A stretch of 64,000 nt of DNA from Pseudomonas sp. JAI120 (GCF_014207255.1 NZ_JACHCZ010000007.1:62001-126000); one strand, 5' to 3'. Counted from the first letter of the stretch, positions 42,785 to 52,383 are shown. The notes: a model not told the origin generated them from the sequence alone. A program made the numbers and translations.

Positions 42785-44503
42785 TTAGTTGCCTTTGGCT
42801 TCCTTGCTATTCATTGAGACGCTTTCCAGCGCCTTTCGTGCCTGCTGCTTGCGTAATAATTGCCAATGGGCGATCACGCCTTTGGGGGCCCAGATCTGCG
42901 GTTCGGACGCTTCGAAGTTGTCTGCCTGTTCGCGTTCGCTCACATGCAACTGCGCCAGCTTGAAGGCTTGCTGCAAATCGTCGGTCTGGTTGAAGGCTTG
43001 GGCGAAGAGGGCGTCGCCGAAGTAGGTGAAGTCGGCTTCTTCGGAACAACCGAAGGACACGCGGTCGGCGCGCGAGGCGGTCATGATCAGGGTGCGTTCG
43101 TCTTTGAGCACGGGGATGAAGCCGCCGGAGTAGCAAGCTGAAATCACGACGATCTTGTCGCGGTTTTTCAGCGGCGCGAGCACGGCGGCCAGCTCATCGG
43201 CGGGCAGATCGGCCAGTTCCATGCGTGGTTGGTCCAGCACCAGCTCGTGTTCGTGGGTGCCGTGGCTGGTCAGGTAGATAAACACCAGGTCTTCCGGGCC
43301 GGTGCGCTCGGCCAGGGTTTGCACGGCACGGCGCAGGCTTTCGCGGGTGGCCAGTGGCCGGTCGGCGATATGGTCGCGGTGGTTGACCAGGCGGATCTGC
43401 CCACGTGCGCCGAAGCGGGTGGCGAGCATATTGCTGACGTAATCGGCTTCGCGCAGGAACACGCTCTGTTTGCCGTCGCCGGCCACGGCCAGGGTGTACA
43501 GCTCCACTGCTGGGGTGGATGCAGGCACGGCGGCGAGGGCGGCGTCGAGCAAGCGGCCCTGGGCCAGTACGCCGATTTCCAGCGGATCGGGCAACAGTTT
43601 GCCGTCGGCATCACGCACGCGCATGCCGTTGACCCACGTGCCGGCTTGTACGGTGCCATCGGTGAGTACCAGGGTGCCGCGGCCTTGATAGTTGTCGCTG
43701 TCGAAGCCACCAATGTAGAAGCTGCCGTCGGTCAGGTTCAGGCGGCCTTCGCCGGTAAAGCGCCAATCGCTGAACTGGCCGACGTAATGGCTGCCGTCGA
43801 CGCCGATCAACTCGCCCTTGCCGCTGAGTGCGCCTTCCTTGAACTGGCCGATCCACACGTCGCCATCGGCGTTTTCATAACGGCCCTTGCCGTTGAGTTG
43901 GTTCTGTTTGAACTGGCCGACATAGATGTCGCCGTCCGCGCTGTTGAAGGTACCGTTGCCCTCCAACTGGCCGTCGACGAAGTGGCCACTGAACTGGTTG
44001 CCGCTGTCGTCATTGCGCTGGCCTTCGCCGTTCGGCTTGCCGTGGGCGAACTGGCCCTGATACTGGCTGCCGTCGGCCAGTTCCAGGCGGCCGAGGCCGG
44101 AATACTGGTCGTCCTTGAATTCGCCGCGATAGGTCATCTGCCCTTCTTTGAGGGTGCCTTCGCCGTTGCGCCGACCGTTCTTGAACCCGCCCACATAGTG
44201 GCTGCCGGCTGTGGTCAGGCTGCCCTGGCCGTCGAACAGGCCTTGCTGGAACTGGCCTTTATAGATTTCGCCGTTGCTGCCATGCCATTCGCCCTGGCCG
44301 TGCCACTGGCCTTTGTCGAGCTGCCCGGCGTACCAGCTGCCGTTGGGGTAATCCACGCGCCCCTGGCCTTGCAGCAAACCATTGACCACATCGCCCCGGT
44401 AACGGCCGCCATCGGGCAGGCGCGCATCGGGCGGCAACAGCGATTCGCCGTCTCCGCAAGCGGTGAGCAACAGGGCAAGGGCAAGGGGGGCGAGTGGGCG
44501 CAT
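42785..44503 (-). CDS. MORN-repeat lipoprotein with C-terminal caspase-like (C13/C14) domain
   Basis: A 572-residue protein. The signal ends LLLTAC with lipidated Cys16. From about 35 to 290 it contains eleven MORN-type repeats (Y-x-G-x-F...G-x-G) plus a partial twelfth. The C-terminal domain has the cysteine-peptidase dyad of clan CD: His414 in LTSHGTHEH and Cys457 in VVISACYSGGF. It is predicted to be anchored in the periplasm. Substrate and activation are unknown. It stands alone, between an SDR gene and a MaoC gene. Confidence 0.87.
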   Translation of the reverse strand: MRPLAPLALALLLTACGDGESLLPPDARLPDGGRYRGDVVNGLLQGQGRVDYPNGSWYAGQLDKGQWHGQGEWHGSNGEIYKGQFQQGLFDGQGSLTTAGSHYVGGFKNGRRNGEGTLKEGQMTYRGEFKDDQYSGLGRLELADGSQYQGQFAHGKPNGEGQRNDDSGNQFSGHFVDGQLEGNGTFNSADGDIYVGQFKQNQLNGKGRYENADGDVWIGQFKEGALSGKGELIGVDGSHYVGQFSDWRFTGEGRLNLTDGSFYIGGFDSDNYQGRGTLVLTDGTVQAGTWVNGMRVRDADGKLLPDPLEIGVLAQGRLLDAALAAVPASTPAVELYTLAVAGDGKQSVFLREADYVSNMLATRFGARGQIRLVNHRDHIADRPLATRESLRRAVQTLAERTGPEDLVFIYLTSHGTHEHELVLDQPRMELADLPADELAAVLAPLKNRDKIVVISACYSGGFIPVLKDERTLIMTASRADRVSFGCSEEADFTYFGDALFAQAFNQTDDLQQAFKLAQLHVSEREQADNFEASEPQIWAPKGVIAHWQLLRKQQARKALESVSMNSKEAKGN

Positions 44504-44608
44504 AGCGGGATCCGGATATTTGAGCGCCGAGTATGCCGCAGCTGCGAGTTTCATACATAAATTTACATACCCTGTGGCGAGTTTCAGTGGCTCGCCACAG
44601 GGATGGGC

Positions 44609-45064
44609 TTACACGAAGTAGAGCGACAACGACTCGGCAACGTAAGCGGGTTTTTCCTGGCCATCGATTTCCAGGGTGGCGGTGGCCTTGAGCAACCACT
44701 GGCCGGGCTTTTTCTCGGTGACATCGGTGAGGGTCACGTTCAGGCGCACCTTGGAGTTGACCTTCACCGGCTGGATGAAACGCACGCTGTCCAGGCCGTA
44801 GTTGACCGCCATCTTCAGGCCTTCGGGCACGATCAGGATGTCTTCCATCAGCTTGGGCATCAGTGACAGCGACAGGAAACCGTGGGCGATGGTGCTGCCG
44901 AACGGGGTTTGCGCGGCCTTGACCGGGTCGACGTGGATGAACTGATGATCGCCGGTGGCTTCGGCGAACAGGTTGATGCGCGCCTGGTCGATGGTGAGCC
45001 ATTCGGAACGTCCCAGTTCCTTGCCGACATAGTCTTTGAGCTGCGCTACGGGTACATAGGGCAT
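44609..45064 (-). CDS. MaoC-family dehydratase
   Basis: A 151-residue hot-dog-fold hydratase. The catalytic signature ARINLFAEATGDHQFIHVDPVKA holds Asp and His, followed by FGSTIAHGFLSLSLMPKL. These proteins hydrate enoyl-CoA thioesters, for example for polyhydroxyalkanoate precursors. The start is at MPYVPVAQL. Confidence 0.92.
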   Translation of the reverse strand: MPYVPVAQLKDYVGKELGRSEWLTIDQARINLFAEATGDHQFIHVDPVKAAQTPFGSTIAHGFLSLSLMPKLMEDILIVPEGLKMAVNYGLDSVRFIQPVKVNSKVRLNVTLTDVTEKKPGQWLLKATATLEIDGQEKPAYVAESLSLYFV

Positions 45065-45193
45065 TGCGTCTCTCCTTGGTTCATCGGTTCTGTTTTTTGG
45101 GGTTACAGAGAACCAATGTAGATCATCATGGGCATCCAGCCCGGTCAACCCACCATGCTTTTGGCGAATGCCGGGGCATAGGGCGGGCATGCT

Positions 45194-45199
45194 TATAAT
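45194..45199 (+). promoter_or_regulatory. -10 element of the cidA/lrgA-like gene
   Basis: A perfect TATAAT 30 bp before the ATG. No convincing -35 is visible at normal spacing. Confidence 0.4.
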
Positions 45200-45228
45200 G
45201 CGGGTGGGTCTTGAGGGGGAGAGAACGG

Positions 45229-45582
45229 ATGCTGTTACGCGGTCTGACATGGCTGGTGCTGTTTCAATTGATCGGCACGGCGATCAATCATTTGCTGGTG
45301 CCGGTACTGCCGGGGCCGATCATCGGTCTGCTGTTGATGCTCGGTTTCCTGATCTGGCGTGGCGAAGTCGGCGAGCCCCTGAGCCTGGCGGCCAGTAGCT
45401 TGTTGCGTTACTTGCCGTTGCTGCTGGTACCGCCGGCGGTGGGGGTGATGGTGTATGCCAAGGATATTGCCGCTGATTTCTGGGCCATCGTCGGTGCACT
45501 GGTGTTGTCGCTGGTGATCGCCATGGGCTTTGTCGGGTTGTTGATGGAACGCATGGTCAAGCGCAAGGAGAAGGATCAATGA
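45229..45582 (+). CDS. CidA/LrgA-family holin-like protein
   Basis: A 117-residue membrane protein with four hydrophobic segments and the family pattern FQLIGTAINHLLVPVLPGPIIGLLL. CidA/LrgA proteins act with CidB/LrgB in controlling murein hydrolase activity, cell death or small-molecule export. AGGGGGAGAG precedes the ATG. It overlaps the LrgB-like gene by 4 bp. Confidence 0.9.
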   Translation: MLLRGLTWLVLFQLIGTAINHLLVPVLPGPIIGLLLMLGFLIWRGEVGEPLSLAASSLLRYLPLLLVPPAVGVMVYAKDIAADFWAIVGALVLSLVIAMGFVGLLMERMVKRKEKDQ

Positions 45583-46295
45583 TCTTCGACTGGCACGGCG
45601 CGTGGACGGCTGTGATTCATCACCCGCTGTTCGGTATCGGTATCACCCTGGGTGCCTATCAGCTGGTGCTGGCGGGTTTTGAGAAAACCCGCTGGATTTT
45701 CCTGCAACCGGTGCTGGTCTCCATGCTGCTGGTGATCGGCGTGTTGCTCACGTGCGGCCTGAGCTACGCCGAGTACCGCAAGAGCACGGAGATCATGGGG
45801 ATCCTGCTGGGCCCGGCGACGGTGGCCCTGGCGGTGCCGCTCTATCTGAACCTGCGGCGGATTCGTCAATTGTTCTGGCCGATTTTTACTACGCTGGTGA
45901 TAGGCGGCGTGCTGGCCACCGGCCTGTGCGTACTGCTGGGTTGGTGGTTTGGCGCCGAACACAGGATGTTGATGACCATGGCACCGAAGTCGGTGACATC
46001 GCCGATTGCCATGCTGGTGGCCGAGCAGATCGGCGGTGTGGCAGCCTTGGCGGCAGTGTTTGTGCTGATCACCGGGGTGGTGGGCGCAATGGTTGGCCCG
46101 GCGTTACTCTCGCGTCTTGGGGTGTACAGTCCCGAGGCGCGCGGCATGGCGCTGGGCATGACTGCCCACGCCGTCGGCACCTCGGTGGCCCTGCAGGAAA
46201 GCGAAGAGTGTGGCGCCTTTGCGGCGCTGGCCATGAGTCTGATGGGCGTAGCCACAGCGGTATTCCTGCCGCTGGCCGTGTCAGTGATTGTTTAA
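45579..46295 (+). CDS. CidB/LrgB-family membrane protein
   Basis: A 238-residue polytopic protein: FGIGITLGAYQLVLAGFEKTRW, KSTEIMGILLGPATVALAVPLY, MAPKSVTSPIAM and MTAHAVGTSVALQESEE are conserved LrgB segments. It is the partner of the preceding CidA-like protein, translated from an overlapping ATGA. Confidence 0.93.
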   Translation: MIFDWHGAWTAVIHHPLFGIGITLGAYQLVLAGFEKTRWIFLQPVLVSMLLVIGVLLTCGLSYAEYRKSTEIMGILLGPATVALAVPLYLNLRRIRQLFWPIFTTLVIGGVLATGLCVLLGWWFGAEHRMLMTMAPKSVTSPIAMLVAEQIGGVAALAAVFVLITGVVGAMVGPALLSRLGVYSPEARGMALGMTAHAVGTSVALQESEECGAFAALAMSLMGVATAVFLPLAVSVIV

Positions 46296-46316
46296 ACCGG
46301 GTTTAAGGAAGCCTTT

Positions 46317-46907
46317 ATGAGTCTGGCGCTGTTCCCCCTCAATACCGTGCTGTTCCCTGGCTGCACCCTCGACCTGCAACTGTTCGAGGCGCGCTACCTG
46401 GACATGATCAGCCGCTGCATGAAAAAGGGCGAAAGCTTCGGCGTGGTGTGCATCCTCGATGGCAAGGAGGTGGGCATGGCCCCGGATGGCTATGCGCTGA
46501 TCGGCTGCGAAGCGTTGATTCGCGACTTCAAGCAGCAGGACAACGGCCTGCTGGGGATTCGCGTCGAAGGCGGGCGGCGCTTCCGCGTGCGTGACGCCGG
46601 GGTGCAGAAGGACCAGTTGCTGGTAGCCGAGGTGCAATGGCTGGAAGAACTGCCGGACCAGGCGCTGGAAGAAGAGGATGCCGACCTGCTGGCTTTGCTC
46701 CAGGCCCTGGCCGAACATCCGATGGTCGCGTCGCTGGACATGGGCACCCATGCCGATGGCCAGCAAGCCTTGGGCAATCAACTGGCTTATCTGTTGCCGT
46801 TCACCGAGGCCGACAAGATCGACCTGCTGCAACTCGACGACCCGCAGCAGCGGCTGGATGCGATCCAGATGCTGCTCGATGAACTTCAGGGTGAGTTGTT
46901 CACCTGA
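46317..46907 (+). CDS. Lon substrate-binding-domain protein (no protease domain)
   Basis: A 196-residue protein equal to the N-terminal LON domain: LALFPLNTVLFPGCTLDLQLFEARYLDM at the start, FGVVCI, and a helical C-terminal part. The ATPase and peptidase parts of Lon are absent. Such proteins may bind unfolded clients; function is not established. Confidence 0.9.
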   Translation: MSLALFPLNTVLFPGCTLDLQLFEARYLDMISRCMKKGESFGVVCILDGKEVGMAPDGYALIGCEALIRDFKQQDNGLLGIRVEGGRRFRVRDAGVQKDQLLVAEVQWLEELPDQALEEEDADLLALLQALAEHPMVASLDMGTHADGQQALGNQLAYLLPFTEADKIDLLQLDDPQQRLDAIQMLLDELQGELFT

Positions 46908-47001
46908 GTTTCGGATCAGTCCTGCACCACTTTCAGATGTTTCTTCGTTGCTCCCGGTGCGTGGGCTGAAATAGTCGCCGATCACTCAACAATGATCGGG
47001 G

Positions 47002-47223
47002 ATGAACATGATTCGGCTAGTGCAATCGGAGCAGGCAGCCTGGGACGCTTTTTTTGGCAGTATTGCCGCGCAATTGCTGCGGTTGGACGCCAAGCGCGGT
47101 CCGGAATACATCGCTGAACGCGCCGCGGAAATAGCTGATGAGATGTTGCTGGAGCGACGCGAGCGGTGTATTGAACGCCGCGCCGCGCCAGTTGATTGGC
47201 TCGGCCCGGCCCAGGATCAGTAG
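47002..47223 (+). CDS. Small hypothetical protein
   Basis: A 73-residue, helical, charged protein (ERAAEIADEMLLERRERCIERR). Not recognised. GGGG lies before the ATG. The 3' end overlaps the convergent DedA-PAP2 gene by 7 bp. It could be a real small gene or chance. Confidence 0.45.
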   Translation: MNMIRLVQSEQAAWDAFFGSIAAQLLRLDAKRGPEYIAERAAEIADEMLLERRERCIERRAAPVDWLGPAQDQ

Positions 47224-48533
47224 GCGTACCTGAGCAGCGCGTGGGGGGTGCCGGTAAAGGCAATGAAACCGAGCACCGCCACCACGGCGGGTAATACCAG
47301 CCACCAGGCCTTCTGCGGCATCGGCGGCAATGGGCTGCGGTACTGGCAGACGGTGAGGCTGAATGCACAGACGGTCATTGCCAGCAGCGTGCCAGCCAGG
47401 ATGTCGGTGGGCCAATGGGCGCCGAGGTAGACCCGTGACAGCGCGATGAAGGCCGCAGGAATACAGCCCAGCAGCATCCAGGTCAGGCGCAGGCGCGTGG
47501 GTTGTCCGCGACCGGCCAGCACCGCCAACGCCAGAAAAAACGCAAACGCACCAGAGGCGTGGCCGCTGGGCATGCTGAAGCTGGTCAATGGGTCGGTGAG
47601 GATCTCCGGGCGGCCGCGGGCGAAAAACAGTTTGGTCCCGGTATTGATCACCGCCGCCCCGGCCAGAGTTGCACCGACAAACACGGCATGACGCCATTGC
47701 CGCGCCAGTAGCAGCAGACCCGTGAATACGGCGCTGGCGAAGAACATTTTCTTGAACTCGCCCAACTGGGTCACCATCACCATGGTCTGGTCCAGCCAGG
47801 GGCTGCGATGCTCCTGCACCAGCGCACTCAGGCCGTGGTCGAAGTCGTCCAGGTGGGTATAGCCGATAAACAGGGCGATCAACAACGTCAGGCTGGCGCA
47901 ACCTATCCACAAGGTCGCGCGACGATGGCCGCGCACGCTGGTGTTCAGACTCAGCCCCAGCATGACCGCCAGGCAGGCTGTAACAACCCCCGCCTCAGGC
48001 CAGAACCCTTCCGGCAATGGCAAGCGGAACGCAGCGCCGGTCGCCCAGCCCGGCAGCAGGTAGGCGACTGACCAACCCGCTGCTGCCAGCAGGCTGACCA
48101 GGGCGAAACGCGGGAACGGCATGTCGCACATCCCGGCGACCATCGGCAGCATCGGCCGCAATGGCCCGATGAAGCGGCCCACCAGCAGGCTGGCGATGCC
48201 GTATTTGTGGAAGTAGGTTTCCGCGCCGTTCATCCATTCCGGGTGGTGGCGCAGGCCGGGCAGGCGGCGGATGTTCTGATGGAAGTGTCGCCCCAGGAAG
48301 TAGGAAACCCCGTCGCCCAACAAGCCTCCCAAGAACCCCATCAGCAGGGTTTCACTCAGGGACAAGGCGCCGCTGCCAGCCAGTGCCGCAATGGCAAACA
48401 GCAACACCGTGCCCGGCACGATCAGCCCGGCAATGGCCAGGCATTCCACGCACGCGACGATAAACACCGCCGCCGCCAGCCATTGCGGGTTGAGGGTCAG
48501 CCAGCCGGTAATGCTATCGAGCCACTGGCCCAT
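47217..48533 (-). CDS. DedA-PAP2 fusion membrane protein
   Basis: A 438-residue fusion. The N-terminal DedA half (1-170) has AIAGLIVPGTVLLF, GDGVSYFLGRHF and GRFIGPLRPMLPMVAGMC. The C-terminal PAP2 half (about 215-410) has the three phosphatase motifs KLFFARGRP, PSGH and SRVYLGAHWPTD. It probably moves and dephosphorylates a lipid phosphate such as undecaprenyl pyrophosphate or phosphatidate. The substrate is inferred from the family. Confidence 0.92.
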   Translation of the reverse strand: MGQWLDSITGWLTLNPQWLAAAVFIVACVECLAIAGLIVPGTVLLFAIAALAGSGALSLSETLLMGFLGGLLGDGVSYFLGRHFHQNIRRLPGLRHHPEWMNGAETYFHKYGIASLLVGRFIGPLRPMLPMVAGMCDMPFPRFALVSLLAAAGWSVAYLLPGWATGAAFRLPLPEGFWPEAGVVTACLAVMLGLSLNTSVRGHRRATLWIGCASLTLLIALFIGYTHLDDFDHGLSALVQEHRSPWLDQTMVMVTQLGEFKKMFFASAVFTGLLLLARQWRHAVFVGATLAGAAVINTGTKLFFARGRPEILTDPLTSFSMPSGHASGAFAFFLALAVLAGRGQPTRLRLTWMLLGCIPAAFIALSRVYLGAHWPTDILAGTLLAMTVCAFSLTVCQYRSPLPPMPQKAWWLVLPAVVAVLGFIAFTGTPHALLRYAY

Positions 48534-48558
48534 AAATCTTCACTCCAACGCCACAGAT

Positions 48559-49242
48559 TCAAATCAAAAAGTAGTCGCGGCCTTCGACCTGGCCCCGGCG
48601 CAGTGGGTTCCGCGTGCAATAGGGCGCATAGCCAGCATCGACGAAGCGGTACATCAAGTGCTCGTCACGGCCGCTGGGGATGCCCAATCGGGTGGTCTGG
48701 ATGATGTGCGTCGGTGTCTGGCCGACGTCTTCCACATAGAGCAATTCTTGATCAAAGCGCTTGGCATCCCACATCGGCACCTTCAGGCCCAGCGCCTTGC
48801 ACAGCAACGTCTGGCCGGCACACAGCTTTTGCGACGCGCGCGGGCTGCCATCGGCATTCGGGTTGTTCAGTAGCATCTGCGCCAGGCTGGCGGGCCCGGA
48901 GGTTTCATCGACCCATGGATAGGCCGATTTGATCAGCACGGCATTGCCCGGCCCCTGAGCGCTGAAGTTCAGCGAATCCCCGCCACGGGCGTAGTACATA
49001 TAGATATGCCCACCATCCAGAAACAAAGCCTTACGTTTTTCTGTGTAGCCAAGTGAGGCGTGGCTGCCTTTTTCGGCCACGTAATAGGCTTCGGTTTCAA
49101 TAATTCGTGCCGAAAGCCAGATATCGCCGACACGATGGCGTATGACTTTTCCGAGCAAATCTCGCGCGAGTATTTGCGCATCACGGTCGAAGAAGCTGTC
49201 GGGCAGGGCGCTGGCGGGGAGTTGGGGCGAAGAACTGGGCAT
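48559..49242 (-). CDS. 3-methyladenine DNA glycosylase (Mpg/AAG family)
   Basis: A 227-residue base-excision enzyme of the AAG fold: FFDRDAQILARDLLGKVIRH, ARIIETEAYY with the catalytic Glu, GHIYMYYARGGDSLNF and GPASLAQML. It removes alkylated purines from DNA. It is a single gene between unrelated genes. Confidence 0.93.
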   Translation of the reverse strand: MPSSSPQLPASALPDSFFDRDAQILARDLLGKVIRHRVGDIWLSARIIETEAYYVAEKGSHASLGYTEKRKALFLDGGHIYMYYARGGDSLNFSAQGPGNAVLIKSAYPWVDETSGPASLAQMLLNNPNADGSPRASQKLCAGQTLLCKALGLKVPMWDAKRFDQELLYVEDVGQTPTHIIQTTRLGIPSGRDEHLMYRFVDAGYAPYCTRNPLRRGQVEGRDYFLI

Positions 49243-49353
49243 GGTGGTCTGGGGTTAATACGGCTAAATGTGACGGAATAATAACAACTCCCACCTTAAT
49301 TACGGCTGAACCCCAGGTTTTTACAGTTCATTTCGACCTTCCGCCCCTCACCG

Positions 49354-49383
49354 CTGTCAGTCGGGCGGCGTCACAGCTATAAT
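49354..49383 (+). promoter_or_regulatory. proA: Sigma-70 promoter of proA
   Basis: CTGTCA (49354-49359), 18 bp, then a perfect TATAAT (49378-49383), 35 bp before the proA ATG. Confidence 0.55.
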
Positions 49384-49417
49384 CTGCCGCTTTCCTCTTT
49401 GCCAAGACTCCCTGACC

Positions 49418-50683
49418 ATGACTGAGTCCGTTCTTGACTACATGACCCGCCTGGGTCGCGCTGCCCGTCAGGCCTCGCGGTTGATCGCCCGTGCGAGCAC
49501 CGCGCAGAAGAACCGTGCCCTGCTGGCCGCCGCCGATGCTCTGGACGCTTCGCGCTCCGAGCTGACTGCGGCCAACGAACTGGACCTGGCCAACGGCCGC
49601 GCCAATGGCCTCGAGCCCGCCCTGCTGGACCGCCTGGCGCTGACCCCGGCACGCATCGACGACATGATCGAAGGTTTGCGTCAGGTGGCCAAGCTGCCTG
49701 ACCCCATCGGTGAAATCCGCGATATGCGTTACCTGCCGTCCGGTATCCAGGTCGGCAAGATGCGCGTGCCCCTGGGCGTGATCGGCATCATCTATGAGTC
49801 GCGCCCGAACGTGACCATCGACGCCGCGAGCCTGTGCCTCAAGTCGGGTAACGCCACCATCCTGCGTGGCGGTTCCGAGGCGATCAATTCCAACCGCGCC
49901 ATTGCCGCCTGCATCCAGCAGGGCCTGGCCGTGGCCGAGTTGCCGGCCGACGTGGTGCAAGTGGTCGAAACCACCGACCGTGCCGCTGTCGGCGCGCTGA
50001 TCACCCTGCCGGAATTCGTCGACGTGATCGTACCGCGCGGTGGCAAGAGCCTGATCGAGCGCGTCAGCCGCGATGCCAAGGTGCCCGTAATCAAGCACCT
50101 GGACGGCGTCTGCCACGTGTACATCGACATCGCCGCCGACATCGACAAGGCGATCCGCATCGCCGACAACGCCAAGACCCACCGCTACGCGCCGTGCAAC
50201 ACCATGGAAACCCTGCTGGTGCACGTCGGCATTGCCGAGCGCGTGCTGCCGCCGTTGGCTGCCATCTACCGTGACAAGGGTGTGGAACTGCGCGGTTGCG
50301 AACGCACCCGCGCCCTGTTGGGCGCGGACGTGATCGAAGCCACCGAAGAGGATTGGTACACCGAGTACACGGCGCCGATCCTGTCGATCCGCATCGTCGA
50401 CGACCTGGACCAGGCCATCGAACACATCAACAAGTACGGCTCCAAGCACACCGACGCCATTGTTTCCGAGCATTTCAGCGACGCCCGGCGTTTCCTCACA
50501 GAAGTGGATTCCGCTTCGGTGATGATCAACGCCTCGACGCGCTTTGCCGACGGCTTCGAGTATGGCCTGGGGGCGGAGATCGGCATCTCCACCGACAAGC
50601 TCCACGCACGCGGCCCGGTTGGCCTGGAAGGCCTGACCAGCGAGAAGTACGTGGTGTTCGGCGACGGTCATGTGCGCACTTGA
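49418..50683 (+). CDS. proA: Gamma-glutamyl phosphate reductase
   Basis: ProA reduces gamma-glutamyl phosphate to the semialdehyde in proline synthesis. The 421 residues show GVIGIIYESRPNVTIDAASLCLKSGN, RGGSEAI, VDVIVPRGGKSLI and APCNTMETLLVH with the catalytic Cys. The stop overlaps nadD by one base (TGATG). Confidence 0.97.
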   Translation: MTESVLDYMTRLGRAARQASRLIARASTAQKNRALLAAADALDASRSELTAANELDLANGRANGLEPALLDRLALTPARIDDMIEGLRQVAKLPDPIGEIRDMRYLPSGIQVGKMRVPLGVIGIIYESRPNVTIDAASLCLKSGNATILRGGSEAINSNRAIAACIQQGLAVAELPADVVQVVETTDRAAVGALITLPEFVDVIVPRGGKSLIERVSRDAKVPVIKHLDGVCHVYIDIAADIDKAIRIADNAKTHRYAPCNTMETLLVHVGIAERVLPPLAAIYRDKGVELRGCERTRALLGADVIEATEEDWYTEYTAPILSIRIVDDLDQAIEHINKYGSKHTDAIVSEHFSDARRFLTEVDSASVMINASTRFADGFEYGLGAEIGISTDKLHARGPVGLEGLTSEKYVVFGDGHVRT

Positions 50684-51327
50684 TGGCTAAACGCATCGGG
50701 CTGCTCGGCGGTACCTTCGACCCCGTGCACATCGGCCATTTGCGCAGTGCCCTGGAAGTCGCGGATGCCTTGGCGTTGGATGAGCTGCGCCTGATCCCTA
50801 ATTTCCGGCCGCCCCATCGCGATACCCCGCAGGTGTCGCCGCAGCAGCGCCTGGAAATGGTACGCCTGGCCGTAGAGGGCATACCGCCGCTGGTGGTGGA
50901 CGATCGTGAGCTCAAGCGCGATAAACCGTCCTACACTGTCGACACCCTGGAGCTGATGCGCGCCGAGTTGGCCGCGGATGACCAGTTGTTTCTGCTTTTG
51001 GGCTGGGACGCATTTTGCGGCCTGCCCTCTTGGCATCGCTGGGAGGAACTCCTCCAGCACTGCCACATCCTGGTTTTGCAACGCCCGGATGCCGACAGCG
51101 AACCGCCGGATGCCTTGCGCAACCTGCTGGCCGCGCGGTCGGTAAGTGACCCCTTGGCCCTGACCGGGCCAAACGGGAATATTGCATTCGTCTGGCAGAC
51201 CCCGCTTGCGGTGTCTGCCACCCAGATCCGTCAACTGCTGGCCAGCGGGAAGTCGGTACGTTTCCTGGTGCCTGACGCGGTCCTGGCCTACATCGATGCG
51301 CACGGGCTTTACCGTGCGTCGAACTGA
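50683..51327 (+). CDS. nadD: Nicotinate-nucleotide adenylyltransferase
   Basis: NadD makes deamido-NAD from nicotinate mononucleotide and ATP. The 214 residues begin RIGLLGGTFDPVHIGHL, the nucleotidyltransferase HxGH motif, and end with SATQIRQLLASGKSVRFLVPDAV. The start is the ATG overlapping the proA stop. Confidence 0.96.
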   Translation: MAKRIGLLGGTFDPVHIGHLRSALEVADALALDELRLIPNFRPPHRDTPQVSPQQRLEMVRLAVEGIPPLVVDDRELKRDKPSYTVDTLELMRAELAADDQLFLLLGWDAFCGLPSWHRWEELLQHCHILVLQRPDADSEPPDALRNLLAARSVSDPLALTGPNGNIAFVWQTPLAVSATQIRQLLASGKSVRFLVPDAVLAYIDAHGLYRASN

Positions 51328-51396
51328 AAAGGCGCGCTTGAACGCACGAACAGTCGTGCAGCGAGCGCCCGAACATACGAGCAAAACGAGTTTTTT

Positions 51397-51891
51397 ATGA
51401 CGAACAAAGACGTAAGCAAAGTAAAACGCAAAGGCACGTTCAAAAGCGCCCCGCTGCCGGTTGAAGCCCACGTTGGCCCTGAACTGGCTGGCGAAGAGCT
51501 GGTAAAAGTCGCCGTTGCCGCCCTGGAAGACGTGAAGGCCCAGGACATCCAGGTCCTGGACGTGCGTGACAAGCAGAGCATCACCGACTTCATGATCATC
51601 GCCACCGGTACCTCCAACCGCCAGATCGGCGCGATGCTGGACAAGGTTCGCGAAGCCGTCAAAGCCCAAGGCGTGAAGCCGCTGGGTGAAGAAGGCAAGG
51701 GCGACAGCGACTGGGTGCTGCTGGACATGGACGACGTAATCGTTCACATGATGACTTCCAACGCCCGTCAGTTCTACGACCTGGAGCGTCTGTGGAAAGG
51801 CGCCGAGCAGAGCCGTGCCGCCGATGGCAAGCACCACAGCCCGGAAGTGGGCCACGCGCACTTCGACAAGCTCAACAAAGACCAGGAATAA
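51397..51891 (+). CDS. rsfS: Ribosomal silencing factor RsfS
   Basis: RsfS binds ribosomal protein L14 and blocks subunit joining in slow growth. The RsfS domain (about 35-140) shows VLDVRDKQSITDFMIIATGTSNRQ and GEGKGDSDWVLLDMDDVIVHMM-type residues, ending RQFYDLERLWKGA. A basic, Ala/Pro-rich N-terminal extension of about 30 residues and a polar C-terminal tail lengthen it to 164. Confidence 0.94.
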   Translation: MTNKDVSKVKRKGTFKSAPLPVEAHVGPELAGEELVKVAVAALEDVKAQDIQVLDVRDKQSITDFMIIATGTSNRQIGAMLDKVREAVKAQGVKPLGEEGKGDSDWVLLDMDDVIVHMMTSNARQFYDLERLWKGAEQSRAADGKHHSPEVGHAHFDKLNKDQE

Positions 51892-51900
51892 GGAACGGCT

Positions 51901-52368
51901 GTGCGCCTGCGTCTGATTGCTGTCGGTTCACGCATGCCCAAGTGGGTGGAAGAAGGCTGGCACGAGTATGCCAAGCGTCTGCCCGCCGAGCTGTCGCTGG
52001 AACTGGTAGAGATACCGCTCAACACCCGGGGCAAGAATGCCGACGTGGCGCGCTTTATCCGTCAGGAAGGCGAAGCCATGCTGGCCAAGGTCGGTCCCAA
52101 CGAGCGCATCGTCACCCTCGAAGTGCACGGCAAGCCCTGGAGCACCGAGCAGCTGGCGGTGGAACTGGATCGCTGGCGCCTGGACTCGCGCACCGTCAAC
52201 TTCATGGTCGGCGGCCCCGAAGGGCTGGCGCCGGAAGTCTGCGCGCGGGCGGACCAGCGCTGGTCGCTGTCGGCGCTGACGCTGCCGCACCCGTTGGTAA
52301 GGATCCTGATCGGTGAACAGCTGTATCGCGCCTGGACAGTTCTGTCCGGGCACCCTTACCACAAATAA
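51901..52368 (+). CDS. rlmH: 23S rRNA pseudouridine methyltransferase RlmH
   Basis: RlmH methylates pseudouridine 1915 of 23S rRNA. The 155-residue SPOUT protein has [34 protein letters not shown] and the C-terminal [20 protein letters not shown]. The start is GTG at 51901, after AAGGAA and 9 bp beyond rsfS. Confidence 0.97.
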
Positions 52369-52383
52369 TCTGCGCCCCTCCCG

